DNA of 64,000 bases. Source: Parabacteroides gordonii MS-1 = DSM 23371 (lineage in GTDB: Bacteria; Bacteroidota; Bacteroidia; Bacteroidales; Tannerellaceae). Position 1 is the first letter of the stretch. Every line of letters starts with the position of its first letter. Under the pieces are notes generated by a model that saw nothing but the letters and a program-made list of their open reading frames with translations, ran no database searches and was not told where the DNA came from. Below are positions 8,881 to 18,018 of this stretch, piece after piece. The stretch spans positions 1,020,873 to 1,084,872 of the forward strand of contig NZ_KQ033919.1 in NCBI RefSeq assembly GCF_000969825.1. Direction: 5' to 3'. The position numbers were made by a program, and so were the translations under genes.

Positions 8881-9705
8881 ATGAAAAGCAGCATACAGGA
8901 AACACTGAAAACATGCCGGCAAAACCGATCAGCTGTTTTGGCTACCAATTTCTATAATTACGAAACATTGTGGGCTATTCTGCAAGCGGCATCCCAAACG
9001 CAGTCAGTTGTTATTTTACAACTGACTAAAAGCTCGATCGACTACATGGGACTTGAGATGGCTGTTACGATGGGACGCCAGGGACTTGCCGATTTCGGTT
9101 TGCAAGGATGGTTACATTTGGACCATGCCAATTCCGTTCCCTTTATAAAAAGATGTCTTGATGCCGGATTCGATTCTGTGATGATCGATGCCAGTGAAAA
9201 AGATTTCGATGAAAATGTAGCCCTTACCAAGACTGTAGTGGCAATGGCCCGGCCGTATGGTGCTAATGTAGAGGCGGAACTGGGGTATATTGCTAAACTC
9301 GGGCAACCGCAACAAGGTGGCTTCACTACCCCCGAAGAGGCCCGGAAATTTGCAACACTTACAAAAGTTGATGCACTGGCGGTTGCGATTGGTTCAGCGC
9401 ATGGATTTTATAAAGAAACACCACAGCTTGCAATCGACAGATTAGCCGAAATCCGTGAGGCGACAGAAGTTCCACTGGTTTTACACGGAAGTTCCGGCAT
9501 CCCTTCTGTACAGGTAAGAGAGGCTATTCGTCACGGAATATGCAAAGTAAACCTGGCTACCGAAATAAAAGACCATTTCATGCAAGCACTCAAGCGAATT
9601 TTACCGGACAGTCAAGAAATAGATTTACGCAAAGTATTTCCTGCAGCAGTAGCACCGGTAGTCGAAATGTTGAAAAAGAAATACGAAATGGTAAACCTTC
9701 GATAA
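8881..9705 (+). CDS. Class II ketose-bisphosphate aldolase, GatY/KbaY-like
   Basis: The 274-residue zinc aldolase shows the expected catalytic aspartate and metal histidine in LHLDHANS (Asp81, His82). Two further zinc ligands lie in AHGFY (His174) and LHGSSG (His202). The phosphate-binding NLATEIKD block near residue 230 is also present. With the GatZ-like partner it should split a tagatose- or fructose-1,6-bisphosphate. ATG 8881 is used because extension upstream would overlap the kinase gene and add a stretch unlike the family. It is separated from the kinase by 22 bases and from the first amidohydrolase by 10. Confidence 0.9.
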   Translation: MKSSIQETLKTCRQNRSAVLATNFYNYETLWAILQAASQTQSVVILQLTKSSIDYMGLEMAVTMGRQGLADFGLQGWLHLDHANSVPFIKRCLDAGFDSVMIDASEKDFDENVALTKTVVAMARPYGANVEAELGYIAKLGQPQQGGFTTPEEARKFATLTKVDALAVAIGSAHGFYKETPQLAIDRLAEIREATEVPLVLHGSSGIPSVQVREAIRHGICKVNLATEIKDHFMQALKRILPDSQEIDLRKVFPAAVAPVVEMLKKKYEMVNLR

Positions 9706-9715
9706 TTAACAAGAA

Positions 9716-10822
9716 ATGAAATACAGATTTTTTATGAATAAAACTATTTGGATTTTTTACCTGCTGATTATAGTGCACCAGGGGGTAGTAAGGGCACAGA
9801 ATGTGGAGAATCTGCTACTGAAAGATTACCGTCCGGTTTCTGCATTCCGCATACCACAGGTAGAAGTAAAGAAAGCCCGATGTCCGGTGATAGATGCCCA
9901 TTCGCATGATTATGCCAAGAGTAAGGAAGAGGTAGATGAATGGGTCAATACCATGGATTCGGTAGGCATCGCATTTACTCATATTATGAGTTGCAACTGG
10001 ATAGGTGAACCGATCGATGTTTTTATGGAACGATATCGTGATTATCCGGATCGTTTCGGCTTTTGGTGTAGTTTCGATTATACAGGATTTGATGAACCGG
10101 ATTGGGAAAAAAGAGCAATAGCTTCACTAGTACACTACCATAAACTAGGAGTGATCGGCGTAGGAGAAATGGGAGATAAAGGAGAGGGCGACCTTTATGG
10201 CTATCCTGTAGAAGGGCGAGGTATTCATATAGACCATCCACGATTGAAGCCATTGCTTGAAAAATGTGCCAGCCTTGGTATGCCAGTCAATATTCATGTG
10301 GGCGAACCGATATGGATGTACCTGCCGATAGATGCAAACAACGACGGATTAATGAACTCTGCCAATTGGCGGATCGATACTACTAAAACAAATTGCTTGG
10401 GATATGACGGCTTAATGTTACATTTCGAAAATGCATTGAAAGCAAACCCGAAAACAACCTTTATCGCCTGTCATTACCTGAATATGAATCATGATCTGCC
10501 ACGTTTGGGACGGCTACTCGACCAGTACCCCAATCTCTACCTCGATATTTCGGCCCGTGTATCGGAATCGGCAGCAACCCCTCGTGCCACGCGCGAATTC
10601 ATTATCCGATATGCCGACCGCATTCTTTTCGGTACGGATAACGGCCGACGTGCACAGATGTATCGGTCAGTATTTCGAATACTGGAAAGTAACGACGAAC
10701 ATATCATCACTCCCGGCAACAGCCATTACTGGCCGTTGAGTGGTTTCGAGCTGCCCGACGATGTACTGAAGAAAATTTACAGAAGTAATGCTGAAAAACT
10801 TTTTAAAATTAAATCATTATGA
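9716..10822 (+). CDS. Secreted amidohydrolase (Amidohydro_2-type), copy 1
   Basis: The 368-residue protein has an N-terminal signal peptide (hydrophobic core FYLLIIVHQGVV, cut near ...RAQ), so it should act in the periplasm. The metal-dependent TIM-barrel pattern is clear: DAHSHDY (HxH after strand 1), VGEMGDKG, INIHVGEP-like NIHVGEP, IACHYLNM, and FGTDNG with the late aspartate. The family hydrolyses or decarboxylates diverse small substrates (lactones, amides, ring acids). A second, closely similar copy follows with a 4-base ATGA overlap. Start could be ATG 9716 or ATG 9734; both keep the signal peptide. The substrate is unknown. Confidence 0.82.
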   Translation: MKYRFFMNKTIWIFYLLIIVHQGVVRAQNVENLLLKDYRPVSAFRIPQVEVKKARCPVIDAHSHDYAKSKEEVDEWVNTMDSVGIAFTHIMSCNWIGEPIDVFMERYRDYPDRFGFWCSFDYTGFDEPDWEKRAIASLVHYHKLGVIGVGEMGDKGEGDLYGYPVEGRGIHIDHPRLKPLLEKCASLGMPVNIHVGEPIWMYLPIDANNDGLMNSANWRIDTTKTNCLGYDGLMLHFENALKANPKTTFIACHYLNMNHDLPRLGRLLDQYPNLYLDISARVSESAATPRATREFIIRYADRILFGTDNGRRAQMYRSVFRILESNDEHIITPGNSHYWPLSGFELPDDVLKKIYRSNAEKLFKIKSL

Positions 10823-11916
10823 GAAAGCTTTCAATTAAGTTATTTATCTGTGCCCTATTAGGGGGTTCCCTGAACCAGATATCGGGTCAGGATGTGGAAC
10901 ATTTGTTGTTGAAAGACTACAAACCGATTTCCGTATTCAATATTCCTGCAACCTTTCCTCAAAAGGCCAAGTATCCAGTATTCGATGCGCATTCGCACAA
11001 TTATGCGAAAGATAAAAAAGAAGTTGCGGAATGGGTAAAATCCATGGATGCTGCGGGAGTTCAAGTTACAAGTATCCTCAATAACAGCAAGGGGGAAGCA
11101 TTCGAGGTATTGGTCGAAAAATATAGCGATTACAAAGATCGCTTTGCATTATGGTGCAGTTTCGATTATACAGGTTTTGATGAACCGGATTGGGAAAAAA
11201 GAGCTATACAAGCACTGGAAAGAAACCATCGTATGGGAGCTGTCGGAATCGGAGAAATGGGTGACAAAGGTGATGGCGACCTTTATGCCTTTCCGACAAA
11301 AGGGAAGGGCGTTCATCTGGACCATCCGCGACTGAAACCTTTGCTCGAAAAATGTGGAGAGCTCGGTATGCCAATCAGCATTCATATGGCTGATCCGATT
11401 TGGATGTACTTACCAATCGACAAAACGAATGACGGCTTAATGAACGCTTCACGGTGGAAAGTAGATACGACTCAGGTAGAATTGGGATACGAAGGACTGA
11501 TGCAAAGTTTTGAACGTGCCGTAGCAGCTAATCCGAAAACAACTTTTATTGCCTGCCATTATCTCAATATGAGTCACGATCTGTCACGCCTCAGTACACT
11601 GCTCGATAAATATCCCAACCTGTATGTCGATCTGGCGGCCCGTGTATCGGAATCGGCAGCAACTCCGCGAGCAACCCGCGCATTTATCCTGAAATATGCC
11701 GACCGGATCTTGTTCGGTACCGACAACGGAATGAGCGTAAACATGTATCGCTCCGTCTATCGGATACTGGAAACGGCTGATGAACACATCATCCGCCCTG
11801 GAAACAGCTATTACTGGCCTTTGAGTGGTTTTTATCTGCCCGACGATGTCTTGAAAAAGATCTATTGGGAGAATGCGGCTAAACTATTAAAACGAAAACA
11901 ACAGCAAGAGTTTTAA
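10819..11916 (+). CDS. Secreted amidohydrolase (Amidohydro_2-type), copy 2
   Basis: The 365-residue paralogue of the preceding gene has a signal peptide cut near ...QISGQ. The order of metal motifs is the same: DAHSHNY, IGEMGDKG, ISIHMADP, IACHYLNM, FGTDNG. Long segments are identical in the two proteins (for example SFDYTGFDEPDWEKRAI and ARVSESAATPRATR), showing a tandem duplication. Differences cluster around the active-site loops: NIHVGEP in copy 1 is SIHMADP here, and MSCNWIGEPIDV is ILNNSKGEAFEV. Substrate preference may therefore have diverged. It overlaps copy 1 by ATGA and lies 4 bases before the permease gene. Confidence 0.82.
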   Translation: MRKLSIKLFICALLGGSLNQISGQDVEHLLLKDYKPISVFNIPATFPQKAKYPVFDAHSHNYAKDKKEVAEWVKSMDAAGVQVTSILNNSKGEAFEVLVEKYSDYKDRFALWCSFDYTGFDEPDWEKRAIQALERNHRMGAVGIGEMGDKGDGDLYAFPTKGKGVHLDHPRLKPLLEKCGELGMPISIHMADPIWMYLPIDKTNDGLMNASRWKVDTTQVELGYEGLMQSFERAVAANPKTTFIACHYLNMSHDLSRLSTLLDKYPNLYVDLAARVSESAATPRATRAFILKYADRILFGTDNGMSVNMYRSVYRILETADEHIIRPGNSYYWPLSGFYLPDDVLKKIYWENAAKLLKRKQQQEF

Positions 11917-11920
11917 TAAT

Positions 11921-12793
11921 ATGAAGAATCGTAAATGGTTGTTATTCATCAGTATCACAATGATAACATGGGGTATCTGGGGAGCATTCAGCGAAATTCC
12001 TGAAAAAGCGGGATTTCCGGCTACTTTTACCTATATTGCCTGGGCTTTGGCCATGATCCCATGCGCCATTGGTGCCCTCTGTACAGCTAAATGGAAATTC
12101 GATTTTAATGCCCGATCAATTCTACTCGGCTGTATGATCGGTTTTCTCGGTGCGGGTGGGCAATTACTTCTTTTCGAGGCACTCCGTTTCGGTCCAGCTT
12201 ATATTGTCTTTCCTTTTATATCCATGGCTCCTGTGGTGACGATCACGCTTTCGATGGTTTTCTTGAAAGAACGGGCGGGCCGTATACAATTATTCGGTAT
12301 TGCAGCAGCACTCTGTGCGATCCTTTTCCTTTCGTTGCAGGGTGACAAGTCCGATAGTCACGTAACCGGTTATCTATGGCTGTTTTTTGCCTTATTGATC
12401 TTTATCATGTGGGGTATTCAGGGATTTACAATGAAATTCGCGAATAAGACCGAAATGCAAGCCGAAAGTATCTTCGTCTATATGGCCTTCACTGCTATAT
12501 GCCTAATTCCTGTCGCTTATTATATGACCAATTGGCAAGCAGAAGGGATTAATCTCAGTTGGGAATGGGCAATAAAAAGTTTTTTAATCCAGCTACTCAA
12601 TGCCGTCGGTGCGTTAACACTAGTTTATGCTTATCGATATGGAAAAGCCATTCTGGTATCTCCAATGGAAGGATTGGCTCCTTTATTTACCATGGTATTG
12701 TCACTTATCATATATGCGGTGGTTCCGGATATCGTCACACAGATTGGCATGGGGCTAGCTGTTTTAGCGATGATTACTATGTCGATAGAATAA
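11921..12793 (+). CDS. EamA/DMT-type inner-membrane permease
   Basis: The 290-residue integral membrane protein has about ten hydrophobic helices in two halves, the drug/metabolite transporter layout. The second EamA repeat starts near residue 145 (YLWLFFALLIFIMWGIQGF). Related permeases carry sugars or sugar derivatives. No other inner-membrane sugar transporter lies in this locus, so this is the natural candidate to bring the periplasmic product of the GH and amidohydrolases into the cell. Specificity is inferred from context only. It starts 4 bases after the second amidohydrolase. Confidence 0.82.
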   Translation: MKNRKWLLFISITMITWGIWGAFSEIPEKAGFPATFTYIAWALAMIPCAIGALCTAKWKFDFNARSILLGCMIGFLGAGGQLLLFEALRFGPAYIVFPFISMAPVVTITLSMVFLKERAGRIQLFGIAAALCAILFLSLQGDKSDSHVTGYLWLFFALLIFIMWGIQGFTMKFANKTEMQAESIFVYMAFTAICLIPVAYYMTNWQAEGINLSWEWAIKSFLIQLLNAVGALTLVYAYRYGKAILVSPMEGLAPLFTMVLSLIIYAVVPDIVTQIGMGLAVLAMITMSIE

Positions 12794-12869
12794 AGCGCTT
12801 TTTAGTCCTCCGATGATGTATTTAAGAGAACAAACAGAGATAAAGCAAACAAATTAAAAAGAATAAATC

Positions 12870-14900
12870 ATGAAAGAACAACGAAGCATTATATCGCTTT
12901 TATTATTAATAGTGCTATGTACAGGATGCAGTAAAGGCATAATAATAAAAAACGGCGACTTGCAACTGGAGATAGATGAGATGATGAGAGCAAGGTTAAC
13001 GTCTCTCAATAATTCGACCTCATCTTTTCATAATAATTTCATCGAATCAGATGCTTTAATAGCCACAGAGTTTACAGCCTCACTCTTTAAATTAACAAAT
13101 GTATCAGAATTTAAAGAAGGAAATACGTCCGGTTATTCATTAACAGGAACTTATAACAAAGGTGGCTTTTGTATCGAAAAACATCAAAAAATAACTATTC
13201 CGGAAAATTTAGAAAAAATACTCCTGATCGAAACCTATTACATAAACAGAGGGAGTAAAGATATTACTGTAAATGGCTGGAAAATGAATGAATTACATAT
13301 AGATGTAGCCGATACATCCGTTTGGTCGTTCCAACCGACATCCACCAGTCGTCGAATGGATTGGATTCTGGAAGTAAAACCCGGATATTACAAAAAAAAT
13401 TTCCTGGGAATGAACGATTCTGATTACGGAGGTGGTATACCAATGATCGATCTCTGGCGTCGTGATGGTGGTATCGTAACTGGACTGACTGAGAAAACAT
13501 TGAAAATGATATCAATGCCTGTCCAATGGCTCACTCATGATAATCATGCATCTATTGCATTAACTTACGAATCAAAAGAAGGACGTGAAATACTTGCTGC
13601 TGGTGATACCCTACGGACTTACAATTCATTTATCGGCATTCACACCGGAGATTTTTACGAACCTCTGGATCGTTTTTCCCGTTATATGGAAACTCAAGGC
13701 ATAGTCTTTCCCAAGCCCGAACCTGAAGCTTATGAAGCTGTTTGGTGCGCATGGGGATATGAACGCACATTTACTATTGAGGAAATAATCGGGACTCTTC
13801 CTAAAGTTAAGGAATTAGGATTCAAATGGGTCGATGTAGATGACGGATTTCAGATAGCAGAAGGAGACTGGGAAACAAATTCTCGTTTCCCCGGAGGTGA
13901 CAAAGACATGCGTCAAATTACCGATGCAATACATCAGTATGGAATGAAAGCCAAATTATGGTGGGCTCCCTTGGCGGCAGACCCGGGAACAAAGGTCTTA
14001 CAAGAAAACCCGGGAATAAAACTTAAAACCCAATGGGGATCTCCACAATATATCACATGGTGGGATAGTTATTATTTATCTCCTATTAATCCTATAACGG
14101 AGAAATATACAAACAATCTGTTAGAACGTTTTATTGTTACATGGAACTTTGACGGTCTTAAACTCGATGGACAGCACATGAATTGTTGTTTACCGGATTA
14201 CAATCGCACCAGCAAACTGGAATATCCGGAACAATCGTCTGAGCTAATGCCTACATATTTCCAAAACATTTACGAAAAAGCACGAACATACAAACCCAAT
14301 GCAGTCGTACAATTTTGTCCATGCGGTTGTGCAATCAACTACTTTATGATTCCATTTATGAATCAGGCAGTATCATCAGATCCTACATCCAGTTGGCAAA
14401 TACGGCATAAAGCAAAGACCTATAGAGCAATTTCTGATAAACTGGCATATTATGCCGATCATGTCGAATTGAGTGACAATGGAAATGATTTTGGTACCCA
14501 GATCGGAATCGGAGGTGTTATCGGTTCAAAATTTACCTATCCCAAAGATAACCCCAATGTTCGTAAAAGTTACGTTCTGACACCAGAAAAAGAAAAGCTT
14601 TACAAAAAATGGGTAAGTATTTATAATGACAAAATGATCTCTACAGGAAACTATATCAACCTGTATGATATTGCATATGATAAGCCGGAAACCCATGTAA
14701 TTAATAAAGACGGGAAAATGTATTATGCATTTTATGCCGATCAATGGAATGGCGAGCCTATCGAATTACGTGGTTTGGAAAAACGTAAATATACCGTTTG
14801 CGAATATACTTCCGATGAAAAGAAAACTTACGAAATTGACGGAGAAAATCCTGTGATAACCCCCTATTTCACAAGAAACTACCTGATAGAAGTATATTGA
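12870..14900 (+). CDS. Lipoprotein glycoside hydrolase, clan GH-D (GH36-like alpha-galactosidase)
   Basis: The 676-residue protein has a lipobox (LCTGC, Cys20), so it is lipid-anchored, probably periplasmic or surface-facing. An N-terminal beta-sandwich (about 25-270) is followed by a TIM-barrel with WVDVDDGFQ. The nucleophile motif is FDGLKLDG (Asp433), and SSDPTSSWQIR (Asp504) matches the acid/base region of GH36/GH27 enzymes. The C-terminal part is beta-rich. Clan GH-D enzymes release alpha-linked galactose or N-acetylgalactosamine, and context (GatYZ-type aldolase, AgaS-like isomerase) agrees. Exact family number and substrate are uncertain. It sits 76 bases after the permease and upstream of SusC. 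Confidence 0.78.
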   Translation: MKEQRSIISLLLLIVLCTGCSKGIIIKNGDLQLEIDEMMRARLTSLNNSTSSFHNNFIESDALIATEFTASLFKLTNVSEFKEGNTSGYSLTGTYNKGGFCIEKHQKITIPENLEKILLIETYYINRGSKDITVNGWKMNELHIDVADTSVWSFQPTSTSRRMDWILEVKPGYYKKNFLGMNDSDYGGGIPMIDLWRRDGGIVTGLTEKTLKMISMPVQWLTHDNHASIALTYESKEGREILAAGDTLRTYNSFIGIHTGDFYEPLDRFSRYMETQGIVFPKPEPEAYEAVWCAWGYERTFTIEEIIGTLPKVKELGFKWVDVDDGFQIAEGDWETNSRFPGGDKDMRQITDAIHQYGMKAKLWWAPLAADPGTKVLQENPGIKLKTQWGSPQYITWWDSYYLSPINPITEKYTNNLLERFIVTWNFDGLKLDGQHMNCCLPDYNRTSKLEYPEQSSELMPTYFQNIYEKARTYKPNAVVQFCPCGCAINYFMIPFMNQAVSSDPTSSWQIRHKAKTYRAISDKLAYYADHVELSDNGNDFGTQIGIGGVIGSKFTYPKDNPNVRKSYVLTPEKEKLYKKWVSIYNDKMISTGNYINLYDIAYDKPETHVINKDGKMYYAFYADQWNGEPIELRGLEKRKYTVCEYTSDEKKTYEIDGENPVITPYFTRNYLIEVY

Positions 14901-14973
14901 CACAATACATCCTTATCATAAAATCCGAGAATCAATTATTTACTTTATTTATAAACCATCTAAATTTAATACC

Positions 14974-17900
14974 ATGGATCTACAATTATTCAGAAAAGTG
15001 CATTTAATTTGTATAGGAATTCTTTTCCTTACAATCGGAACTGCATTTGCCCAGAAAACTGTAACAGGAAAGGTAACTTCGTCCGATGGGAACGAAACCT
15101 TACCCGGAGTTAATATTTTAATTAAAGGAACCTCTTCTGGAACAGTTACAGATATTGACGGAGGATACACACTCAGCGATGTACCTTCTGATGCGACATT
15201 AGTCTTTTCATATGTCGGATACACTACAGTCGAAGAAATCGTAGGAGACAGGACTACAATTAATGTAGTCATGGGGTCCAGTGAAGTTCTGGATGAAGTT
15301 GTCGTTATCGGATATACAAGCGTAAGAAAGGCTGTAATGACAAGTTCGGCAACCACATTGAACAGCGAAGCCATAACTGACAACGTTACATCAGACTTCG
15401 GCTCAATGCTTCAAGGTAAAGTCTCTGGATTGATGGTAACCAACAGCAGTGGTGCCCCTGGTTCGGAGGCTAATTTAGTTATTCGCGGCGTGGGAACTAT
15501 TACCGCCGGGAAAAGTCCCTTATTCGTAGTTGACGGTATCCCGGGGGGTACCTACGATCCCAACGACGTAGAAACAGTAACAGTCTTAAAAGATGTCGGT
15601 TCTACTGCCATCTATGGAGCAGAAGGAGCAAACGGTGTTATCGTAATTACCACCAAACAAGGAAAACGGAATCAGGCACCCAAAATAACAGTAAGAGTGA
15701 ATGCAGCCCTTACTCAAGCTCTTTTCGGCAGATTCAAGCCCATGGATGGAGAAGAACTCTACAATCTATGGGAATCATGGGGGATACCTAATTTCGAAGC
15801 AGACTTTCCACAAACTCTCAAACAACGGAATTATGATTGGTTAGGCAACACATTCAAAACAGGTAATGCCCAAGATTACTATGCCTCAGTTACAGGTGGA
15901 ACAAAAAACACCTCGTATATGGTCAGTCTCAACCATTACAATCAAAAAGGGACAATGCCCGGTACATCCTATAAACGAAGCAACATACGTTTAAATTTCA
16001 ACGCACAACTTTCCAGTACTCTTGATCTAAGCGTTCGCATGAACATGCGTGAAAACAAGAAAAACAACCTTTGGTCAAACACATTCAGTGAAATGGCTTA
16101 TCGCGGTATTCCCTGGGATAACCCATTCGACGAAAACGGCGATCCTGTCAATATTGCAGGGATACCGACAGCAGACCAAAGATGGTTTTATGCGAACCGC
16201 CAGAATCCCTGGCACGGTTACCAATATAATTATAATAAGGAAGGCGGCACGCGCATGAACCTTGATCTTGTGCTTAATTGGCATATTCTCCCATGGTTAA
16301 CAGCAACCAATACCGTACGTTTAGAACGGGCACAACGTTGGGAAAAAGTTTATTATGATTCACGAGATGCCAGCCAGACTTGGAACGGTATCACTCAAGG
16401 AAGTCATATAGAAGATAACTCCTCCTATCCGCTAGGCGGTTATAAAAACACAACGCTCCTCAAAGCTTCACATCGCATAGGGAACCATGATTTGGGAGGT
16501 CTTGTAGGATATGAGTTCAGTGAAGACAAAGGGGATTATAGATTTGGAGCAACTGCCGATCAACAACCAATAGGAATGGAAATTGTATCCGCCGGTGCTG
16601 CAACCACTATGCGTGCAACAGGCGGTTATGCAACTCCGAGAGCGACCTGGTCTGCCTTTACGCAGTTAAACTACTCTTATTCCGACAAATACATCGCAAC
16701 AGCATCATTTCGCGCAGATGCAAGCAGTCGTTTTGCCCCCAATAATCGTGTAGGTTTCTTTCCTTCTATGAGTGTCGGATGGCTAGCCTCCAACGAAAAA
16801 TTTCTTAAAGGAAACAAAGTTTTGACATTCCTCAAAATTCGCGGAAGCTTTGGTTTAACAGGTAATGCCGATATTGGTGATTTTGCCTATATGGACGCTT
16901 ACACATTTTCAGGTGTTACTTATCTAGGTAATCCGGGAGCTCAACCCTCGAGCCTTGCAAACCCAGACCTTGGATGGGAAAAATGTTTAATGACATCAGG
17001 AGGTATAGATTTTAAGCTTTTCAACTGGCTTGAAGGTAGTATCGATCTTTACAGAAACCTCAACTCGGATCTTCTGTTTAGTGCTCCAGAAGCTCCCAGC
17101 ACCGGTTTTTACAGCTACTTGAGAAATATCGGAAAGATCAGTAACAAGGGTATTGAAGTTCAATTAACCAGTACAAATATTGAAAATAAAAACCTAAAGT
17201 GGACAACCTCATTCAATATCGGGTTCAATAAAAACCGAGTGGAAAAATTACCCGGAGGTGAACCAGGAAAACCCGGTACACCTATCATGGTCGGTGCGGC
17301 AGACGCTGCACGGCAACGATTGGAAGAAGGGCATGAATTATATGCTTGGTATATGCCGGAATGGCGTGGAGTAGACCCGGCTAACGGAGATCCCCTTTGG
17401 ACTTCAGAAGACGGAGGCGTAACCAATGACTATTCAAAAGCTAAAATCGATTGGCTGGGCTCTTCTCCTACTCCTAAATTTTCAGGAGGTTTACTAAATA
17501 ACTTATCTTATAAAGGCTTCACTTTCGGTATGAACATTTTATTCGTATATGGAAATAAGATTTATAACGGAGCACGCGCTTCCATGGATAATGACGGCCG
17601 TCAGGCCCAATATAATCAGATGTCATTAGATAATGGTCTAGGATGGAGCAGATGGGAAAAACCCGGAGATATTGCCACTCACCCGCTACCGGTTTATGGT
17701 GGTAACAAAAATTCCACAAACCCTTCATCCCGTTTCCTGGAAAATGGAAGTTATTTACGTATACGTAATATCAATATTGGGTACAATATACCGGAAAAGG
17801 TGCTAAGCAAGTTGTATATCAAAAATGCCAGAGTATTTCTCAGTGGTGACAATCTGCTAACATTCAGCAAATTCTCAGGTCCTGATCCGGAAACAGATCT

Positions 17901-17994
17901 TACGGCAAGTGGCATCTCCAATGTCGCAGGTTCTATTAACTATATATACCCGTCTAACCGAACTTTTTCACTCGGTGTTGAATTAAATTTCTAA
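14974..17994 (+). CDS. SusC/RagA-type TonB-linked outer-membrane transporter
   Basis: The 1006-residue protein has a signal peptide cut near ...GTAFAQ, a carboxypeptidase-regulatory-like domain (about 28-105; KVTSSDGNETLPGVNI) and the TonB-box region DEVVVIGY (about 106-113). The plug carries NLVIRGVGTI, PLFVVDGIPGG and ANGVIVITTKQG, and a 22-strand-type barrel ends ...FSLGVELNF. It imports oligosaccharides across the outer membrane together with the SusD-like lipoprotein encoded 25 bases downstream. Its presence makes the locus a polysaccharide-utilisation-type system, though without the usual HTCS or sigma/anti-sigma regulator; the DeoR-type protein may replace it. Confidence 0.95.
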   Translation: MDLQLFRKVHLICIGILFLTIGTAFAQKTVTGKVTSSDGNETLPGVNILIKGTSSGTVTDIDGGYTLSDVPSDATLVFSYVGYTTVEEIVGDRTTINVVMGSSEVLDEVVVIGYTSVRKAVMTSSATTLNSEAITDNVTSDFGSMLQGKVSGLMVTNSSGAPGSEANLVIRGVGTITAGKSPLFVVDGIPGGTYDPNDVETVTVLKDVGSTAIYGAEGANGVIVITTKQGKRNQAPKITVRVNAALTQALFGRFKPMDGEELYNLWESWGIPNFEADFPQTLKQRNYDWLGNTFKTGNAQDYYASVTGGTKNTSYMVSLNHYNQKGTMPGTSYKRSNIRLNFNAQLSSTLDLSVRMNMRENKKNNLWSNTFSEMAYRGIPWDNPFDENGDPVNIAGIPTADQRWFYANRQNPWHGYQYNYNKEGGTRMNLDLVLNWHILPWLTATNTVRLERAQRWEKVYYDSRDASQTWNGITQGSHIEDNSSYPLGGYKNTTLLKASHRIGNHDLGGLVGYEFSEDKGDYRFGATADQQPIGMEIVSAGAATTMRATGGYATPRATWSAFTQLNYSYSDKYIATASFRADASSRFAPNNRVGFFPSMSVGWLASNEKFLKGNKVLTFLKIRGSFGLTGNADIGDFAYMDAYTFSGVTYLGNPGAQPSSLANPDLGWEKCLMTSGGIDFKLFNWLEGSIDLYRNLNSDLLFSAPEAPSTGFYSYLRNIGKISNKGIEVQLTSTNIENKNLKWTTSFNIGFNKNRVEKLPGGEPGKPGTPIMVGAADAARQRLEEGHELYAWYMPEWRGVDPANGDPLWTSEDGGVTNDYSKAKIDWLGSSPTPKFSGGLLNNLSYKGFTFGMNILFVYGNKIYNGARASMDNDGRQAQYNQMSLDNGLGWSRWEKPGDIATHPLPVYGGNKNSTNPSSRFLENGSYLRIRNINIGYNIPEKVLSKLYIKNARVFLSGDNLLTFSKFSGPDPETDLTASGISNVAGSINYIYPSNRTFSLGVELNF

Positions 17995-18018
17995 TATAAA
18001 CTAAAATGATCATTTATC

